Shown piece by piece: positions 60,088-64,000 of a DNA stretch of 64,000 bases. Made by a program: the position numbers and the translations under genes. The notes below the pieces were generated by a model. That model was not told the origin of the DNA. It made no database searches and saw only the letters and a list, made by a program, of their open reading frames with translations. Source of the DNA: CBDDLD01 sp965230605 (GTDB lineage Bacteria; Bacteroidota; Bacteroidia; Flavobacteriales; Flavobacteriaceae); the NCBI GenBank assembly GCA_965230605.1, contig CBDDLD010000004.1, positions 558,001-622,000 on the forward strand. The letters run 5' to 3'. Numbering within the stretch: position 1 is the first letter of the stretch; the number at the start of each line of letters is the position of its first letter.

Positions 60088-61437
60088 ATGAAAATTATTA
60101 TTGCTGGTGCAGGAGAAGTCGGATTTCATTTAGCAAAGTTACTGTCCTACGAATCGCAAGAAATTACTCTAATTGATAATAATAAAGATAGCCTAAGTTA
60201 CGCAGGTGAAAACTTAGATATAAGAACTATAAAAGGTGATGCAACATCTATAGCTATCTTAAGAGAGGCGCGTATTGAAACAGCAGCTCTTTTTATTGCA
60301 GTTACATCGTCTGAAACTACAAATATTACAGCCAGTGTACTGGCGAAGCAATTAGGTGCAAAACGTACTATAGCCAGAATTACAAATACCGAATTCATAG
60401 AACATAAGGATGTTGTAGGGTTTTCTCAATTTGGAATTGACGAACTAATCTCCCCAGAATCATTAGCAGCATCAGAAATTGAATTACTACTCAATCAGCA
60501 TGGTTTTAATGATAGTTATGAGTTTGAGGACGGTGCTTTAACGATGTTAGGGTTACGCCTTTCTAGAACTGCAACATTTATTGGCAAAACAGTTAAAGAG
60601 GCCGCAGAATTATATTCAGAATTACACTTTATTCCCATTGCTATTCAGAGGTATGGGACACAATACACCATTATCCCTAGAGGAGATACACGGTTTAAAG
60701 AGGGAGATAAAGTGGTATTTATGACATCTAAAGGAGGCGATATAGAATTATTAGAATTGTCAGGTAAAGTGAAGACGGAGATCAAGAACGTTATGATTCT
60801 TGGCGGGAGTCAGATAGGATACAAGACTGCTAAAGATCTTTGCGCTAGTAAGTTTAATGTAAAACTTATTGAAGGTAAAAAGGCCACTGCAGAAGATTTA
60901 GCGGATGACCTTCCTAATGCACTAGTAATATGTGGCGATGGAAGAAATGTAGAAATTCTGGATGAGGAAAATATTTCGGAGATGGATGCTTTTATATCAG
61001 TGACCGGAAATTCTGAAACAAATATTATGTCCTGTCTTTTGGCTAAATCAAAGGGCGTTAAAAAAACTATAGCTCTTGTTGAAAATATGGACTACTATCA
61101 ACTATCGCAATCGATAGGTATAGATACCCTTATCAATAAAAAGCTTTTAGCTGCAAACAATATATTTAGATATATCAGAAAAGGTGAAGTTGTAGCAATG
61201 ACCAAGCTAACCAATATGAATGCTGAATTGTTGGAGTTTGTAGTAAAACCGAAATCAAAGATTACAAATAAACAAATTAAGGACTTAGACTTTCCGAGAT
61301 CAGCTATTTTCGGTGGTGTGATCAGAGATGGAGAGGGTCTTATTCCATTAGGAAGCTTTAGAGTAGAATCGGGAGATAGAGTTGTTGTTTGTTGTTTACC
61401 GCGTTCTATATCTGAAGTTGAGAAGTTTTTTTCATAG
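60088..61437 (+). CDS. trkA: Potassium transport regulator TrkA
   Basis: 449 residues with the duplicated RCK layout: Rossmann MKIIIAGAGEVGFHLAKLL, a RCK-C domain (about 140-225), a second Rossmann domain (from about 232; NVMILGGSQIGYKTAK) and a second RCK-C (about 370-449). TrkA is a peripheral nucleotide-binding ring that gates TrkH. It is followed by trkH after 3 nt and diverges from ubiE. Confidence 0.96.
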   Translation: MKIIIAGAGEVGFHLAKLLSYESQEITLIDNNKDSLSYAGENLDIRTIKGDATSIAILREARIETAALFIAVTSSETTNITASVLAKQLGAKRTIARITNTEFIEHKDVVGFSQFGIDELISPESLAASEIELLLNQHGFNDSYEFEDGALTMLGLRLSRTATFIGKTVKEAAELYSELHFIPIAIQRYGTQYTIIPRGDTRFKEGDKVVFMTSKGGDIELLELSGKVKTEIKNVMILGGSQIGYKTAKDLCASKFNVKLIEGKKATAEDLADDLPNALVICGDGRNVEILDEENISEMDAFISVTGNSETNIMSCLLAKSKGVKKTIALVENMDYYQLSQSIGIDTLINKKLLAANNIFRYIRKGEVVAMTKLTNMNAELLEFVVKPKSKITNKQIKDLDFPRSAIFGGVIRDGEGLIPLGSFRVESGDRVVVCCLPRSISEVEKFFS

Positions 61438-61440
61438 CCT

Positions 61441-62943
61441 ATGTCTCGAATGAAGCTTAACTATAAAATCATTTTCCATTTTTTTGGCTTGCTTTTGCTT
61501 TTCAATGGAGGCTTCATGCTCATTGCTACATTAATTAGCGCTATATATAAAGACGGAGTCACTTTCGAATTATTTCTTTCCGGGGTCGTTACGCTTCTTA
61601 TAGGGACCTTTATAATGATAGGTACAAAGAAGCACCGCAAGGAGATGAACAAACGTGAAGGTTACATTGTTGTGGCATTTGGGTGGATTGTGATGTCATT
61701 GTCGGGAACGCTACCTTATCTGATTACAGAATCGATACCAAATTTTACAAATGCGTTCTTTGAAACCGTCTCCGGATATACAACGACAGGTGCTAGTATA
61801 CTAAATGATATAGAGAGTATTCCAAAGGGCGTTTTATTTTGGAGAAGTACAACCCATTGGATAGGAGGGATGGGGATAATTGTTCTTGCAATAGCCATAC
61901 TACCGTTATTAGGTGTAGGTGGAATGCAGTTATTTGCTGCTGAAGCGCCAGGGCCTGGAGGCGATAAATTACATCCCAGAATTACAGATACTGCCAAACG
62001 TTTGTGGCTAATATATGTTGGGTATACTGCTGCTGAAACAATACTTTTACAAGTTGCAGGGATGTCGTTCTTTGATGCCATAAACCATGCTTTAAGTACA
62101 CTATCTACTGGTGGGTTTTCTACTAAAAATGCGAGTATTGCCCATTGGAACGATAATCCTGCGATACAATATATCATCATGTTCTTCATGTTTTTAGCAG
62201 GGACTAATTTTGTACTTAGCTATTACATTTTTAAGGGAAGAGTACAGAAAGTCATACGCGATGATGAGTTTAAATTATACTTTAAATTTATCATCATATT
62301 TACTGTCGTAGCTGTATTGCTTATTTATTTTAGAGCTGACGTGAGTCAATCTTCGGTAGCACACCCCATGGTATTTGGAGAATTAGAGAGTGCTATTAGG
62401 CATGGTCTTTTCCAAGTATTAGCTATTGTAACAACCACAGGATTTGTAACTGCAGATTATACCATGTGGACACCTTTCTTAGTGGTTTTCTTCTTTGGTT
62501 TAATGTTTCTAGGAGGATCAGCAGGGAGTACAGCTGGTGGTGTAAAAGTGGTTCGTCATTTAATTCTCATTAAAAATGGGTTTTTAGAATTTAAAAGAGC
62601 ACTTCACCCTAATGCCATTTTACCGGTACGTTACAATAAAAAATCTGTTTCCGGTGGCATTGTTTTCAATATACTAGGGTTTTTTATGGTGTACATGCTT
62701 TCATTTATTGTAGGTGCGCTGGTTTTTTCGATGTTTCAAATCGATTTTGAATCTGCTATAGGATTGTCAGCATCGAGTTTAGGAAATGTAGGTCCGGCTT
62801 TAGGTGAATTTGGTCCCGTTCATAACTATTCGGCATTGCCAACTTTAGGAAAATGGTGGTCTGCATTTTTGATGCTTTTAGGGCGTTTAGAATTATTTAC
62901 CGTACTCATTCTTTTAACACCTTTTTTCTGGAGAAATAGGTAA
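61441..62943 (+). CDS. trkH: Potassium uptake channel TrkH
   Basis: 500 residues, polytopic. Pore-loop filter segments include TVSGYTTTGAS, ALSTLSTGGFST, VTTTGFVTADY and ASSLGNVGPALGEFG, one per repeat of the SKT family; TTHWIGGMGIIVL is also typical. It takes up potassium through the inner membrane, gated by TrkA, whose gene ends 3 nt upstream. Confidence 0.96.
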   Translation: MSRMKLNYKIIFHFFGLLLLFNGGFMLIATLISAIYKDGVTFELFLSGVVTLLIGTFIMIGTKKHRKEMNKREGYIVVAFGWIVMSLSGTLPYLITESIPNFTNAFFETVSGYTTTGASILNDIESIPKGVLFWRSTTHWIGGMGIIVLAIAILPLLGVGGMQLFAAEAPGPGGDKLHPRITDTAKRLWLIYVGYTAAETILLQVAGMSFFDAINHALSTLSTGGFSTKNASIAHWNDNPAIQYIIMFFMFLAGTNFVLSYYIFKGRVQKVIRDDEFKLYFKFIIIFTVVAVLLIYFRADVSQSSVAHPMVFGELESAIRHGLFQVLAIVTTTGFVTADYTMWTPFLVVFFFGLMFLGGSAGSTAGGVKVVRHLILIKNGFLEFKRALHPNAILPVRYNKKSVSGGIVFNILGFFMVYMLSFIVGALVFSMFQIDFESAIGLSASSLGNVGPALGEFGPVHNYSALPTLGKWWSAFLMLLGRLELFTVLILLTPFFWRNR

Positions 62944-63062
62944 TATAAAACATTGATTTTTTTACTTTTTTTAGAAAATAGTTAATTAATGGGAGTATCA
63001 GTAAATATTGATATTTCCAGATTTTTAGTATTGATTTCTAAGCGTTTAGAGGAATATTTCTT

Positions 63063-63087
63063 GTAACATTTTGTAATATATTACGTC
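63063..63087 (+). promoter_or_regulatory. ECF-like promoter upstream of the 63120 gene
   Basis: GTAAC (63063-63067), 16 nt, CGTC (63084-63087), matching the usual ECF sigma-factor layout. The first 12 bases of the region (TTGTAACATTTT) are identical to those in front of rpoD and of the desaturase. The start codon is 33 nt downstream. Confidence 0.5.
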
Positions 63088-63119
63088 ATATTGGTGTAAT
63101 CAATTAAAAAACATTAATC

Positions 63120-63371
63120 ATGGAACTAACTATTACAACACAAGATTTAGACCCGTTACCTGAACCCGTAAAAGCATACGAATATGCCTCGGAAGGATTA
63201 TTAAATTCTAACTACAAAACTGTAGTTGATGATAACTTCAACACAGCTTCTACGAAATCCGTTTTTGGCGTGAGACAACGTCTTAAATTTTCAAGGTTCT
63301 TCATGGTCAACTACCTTGATGTGATATTAAAATTATCAGTATTTGCAATTGCATTAGCATTCATCATCTAA
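63120..63371 (+). CDS. Small tail-anchored protein of unknown function
   Basis: 83 residues. A soluble N-terminus (about 1-60) with an acidic start and a basic RQRLKFSRFF segment, then one hydrophobic helix at the very C-terminus (about 64-83). No signal peptide, so the N-terminus is likely cytoplasmic. I recognise no family. It has an ECF-like promoter and its own terminator at 63402. It is followed by two other small membrane-anchored proteins. Confidence 0.75.
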   Translation: MELTITTQDLDPLPEPVKAYEYASEGLLNSNYKTVVDDNFNTASTKSVFGVRQRLKFSRFFMVNYLDVILKLSVFAIALAFII

Positions 63372-63401
63372 GCATTTACAACTTACATATATAGATCTTA
63401 A

Positions 63402-63427
63402 ACTGATGCTTTTTTTCTAAAGCATCT
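63402..63427 (+). terminator. Terminator after the 63120 gene
   Basis: 8-bp stem GATGCTTT / AAAGCATC with a 6-nt loop followed by TTTT, 30 nt after the stop codon. Confidence 0.7.
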
Positions 63428-63503
63428 TTTATAATTATTTCTCAATGCAAACTGTATTGAGTAGGCTCTTAGTATATAGTGTTAACTTAAAAATTGAATT
63501 AGT

Positions 63504-63776
63504 ATGGGATTTGGTGGATCAGTTCAAGCAATGATAACTTCATTGAAGAATAATGACAGGCGACGTAAAAAACGTAAGCCATTTGATAAAGATAAAGTTG
63601 GAGGTTATGGAGAATCGTCTAAACCTGAATATGATTTCCCAGAGGCTACACCTGAGGTTTTAAGTGAAATTAGAGAACGCCTTAGAAAAGAGCGAAAAAC
63701 TAGGATGATTAAAATCATAATCGTTACAGTTGCTTTAGTAATTGCTGTAGTGTGGCTATCTATAAAATACTTATAA
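63504..63776 (+). CDS. Small C-terminally membrane-anchored protein, first of a tandem pair
   Basis: 90 residues: Gly-rich start (MGFGGSVQAMITSLKNN), a strongly basic run RRRKKRK (19-25), a middle segment ending FPEATPEVLSEIRERLRKE, and one C-terminal transmembrane helix (about 69-88). The next gene, 1 nt later, encodes a clear paralogue. Related short proteins seem common in flavobacteria, but I know no function. The terminator at 63402 precedes it, so it has its own promoter. Confidence 0.8.
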   Translation: MGFGGSVQAMITSLKNNDRRRKKRKPFDKDKVGGYGESSKPEYDFPEATPEVLSEIRERLRKERKTRMIKIIIVTVALVIAVVWLSIKYL

Positions 63777-63777
63777 T

Positions 63778-64000
63778 ATGAGTTTTGGTATAGGTCAACA
63801 TATGGTAATTATAGTCCGCAATAATCAACATTTGCGGCGCAGAAAAAAGCGTGAAAAGTTTAAGATGTCTAAGGATGCATGGGGCATTGCTTATAAGCCT
63901 GCCCTAAATTTTCCTAAAGCCAGTCCTAAACTTTTAAAGGGTATAAAGAAAAGACTTCAAAAAGAAAACCAAAGAGAATTGTACTTAGCACTATTAATTA
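63778..64000 (+). CDS. Small basic protein, second of a tandem pair, cut by window edge
   Basis: The ATG at 63778 is 1 nt after the previous stop; the frame stays open to the last base (74 codons visible). The product (MSFGIGQHMVIIVRNNQHLRRRKKREKF) aligns with the preceding protein: M-x-FG start, NN before an RRRKKR run, then FPKASPKLLKGIKKRLQKE against FPEATPEVLSEIRERLRKE. The expected C-terminal membrane helix is just beginning (LYLALLI) at the edge. Confidence 0.8.
   Translation, partial: MSFGIGQHMVIIVRNNQHLRRRKKREKFKMSKDAWGIAYKPALNFPKASPKLLKGIKKRLQKENQRELYLALLI

Overview
The window is a chromosomal segment of a low-GC member of the Bacteroidota, almost certainly family Flavobacteriaceae. 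Evidence: SusC/SusD outer-membrane uptake genes, PorT and TamL homologues, a short primary sigma factor, -7 boxes of the form TAnnTTTG with few obvious Shine-Dalgarno sites, a FtsZ with a very long acidic linker, and a flavobacterial gene order (hydrolase-engB next to mraZ-dcw; rpe, rpoD, pnp, rpsO, accD, fbaA, tamL). The genus cannot be fixed from the sequence. I see no prophage, insertion sequence or CRISPR array. || Layout. 1-5.5 kb: 3' part of a dipeptidyl peptidase IV gene, two POT oligopeptide transporters and a secreted thioredoxin-fold protein. 5.5-10.3 kb (minus): compact operon surE - small membrane protein - lpxB - NlpC/P60 lipoprotein - comEC. 10.4-13.7 kb (plus): Prc-type tail-specific protease and an ABC permease. 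13.7-15.1 kb (minus): engB and an alpha/beta hydrolase. 15.3-30.8 kb (plus): the division and cell-wall (dcw) cluster mraZ-rsmH-ftsL-ftsI-murE-mraY-murD-ftsW-murG-murC-ftsQ-ftsA-ftsZ, preceded by a three-box MraZ operator and closed by a terminator; a YqeY-like gene follows. 31.35-31.8 kb: tRNA-Arg(TCG), a 63-nt hairpin and a 46-bp tandem array. 31.9-33 kb: two-domain retropepsin-like protease with PDZ. 33.1-40.2 kb (minus): susC-susD-lipoprotein operon plus a membrane-embedded AraC-family regulator flanked by a shared repeat. 40.4-43 kb: accessory small genes, including a divergent pair of small predicted DNA-binding proteins. 43-46.1 kb: MtfA-like peptidase, CBS protein, rpe and rpoD. 46.2-48.4 kb: a divergent HTH regulator/fatty-acid desaturase pair between rpoD and pnp. 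48.5-57 kb (minus): pnp, rpsO, accD, fbaA and tamL, with one plus-strand lipoprotein gene at 51.4-52.3 kb. 57-63 kb: TrmH-type methyltransferase overlapping a 2-oxoglutarate dioxygenase, porT and menaquinone methyltransferase (minus), trkA-trkH. 63.1-64 kb: small C-terminally membrane-anchored proteins, two of them tandem paralogues, the last cut by the window edge. || How the genes work together. DPP IV plus two POT carriers form a peptide-scavenging set; susC/susD plus its lipoprotein is a nutrient-uptake locus without an adjacent degradative enzyme, plausibly controlled by the neighbouring membrane AraC regulator; the dcw cluster supplies peptidoglycan precursors and the divisome and is probably autoregulated by MraZ; TamL and PorT serve outer-membrane assembly and type IX secretion; TrkA/TrkH take up potassium. 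The least explained parts are the 46-bp array beside tRNA-Arg, the regulator with its flanking repeats, the small-gene module at 41.9-43 kb, the HTH-desaturase insert and the terminal small-protein cluster.
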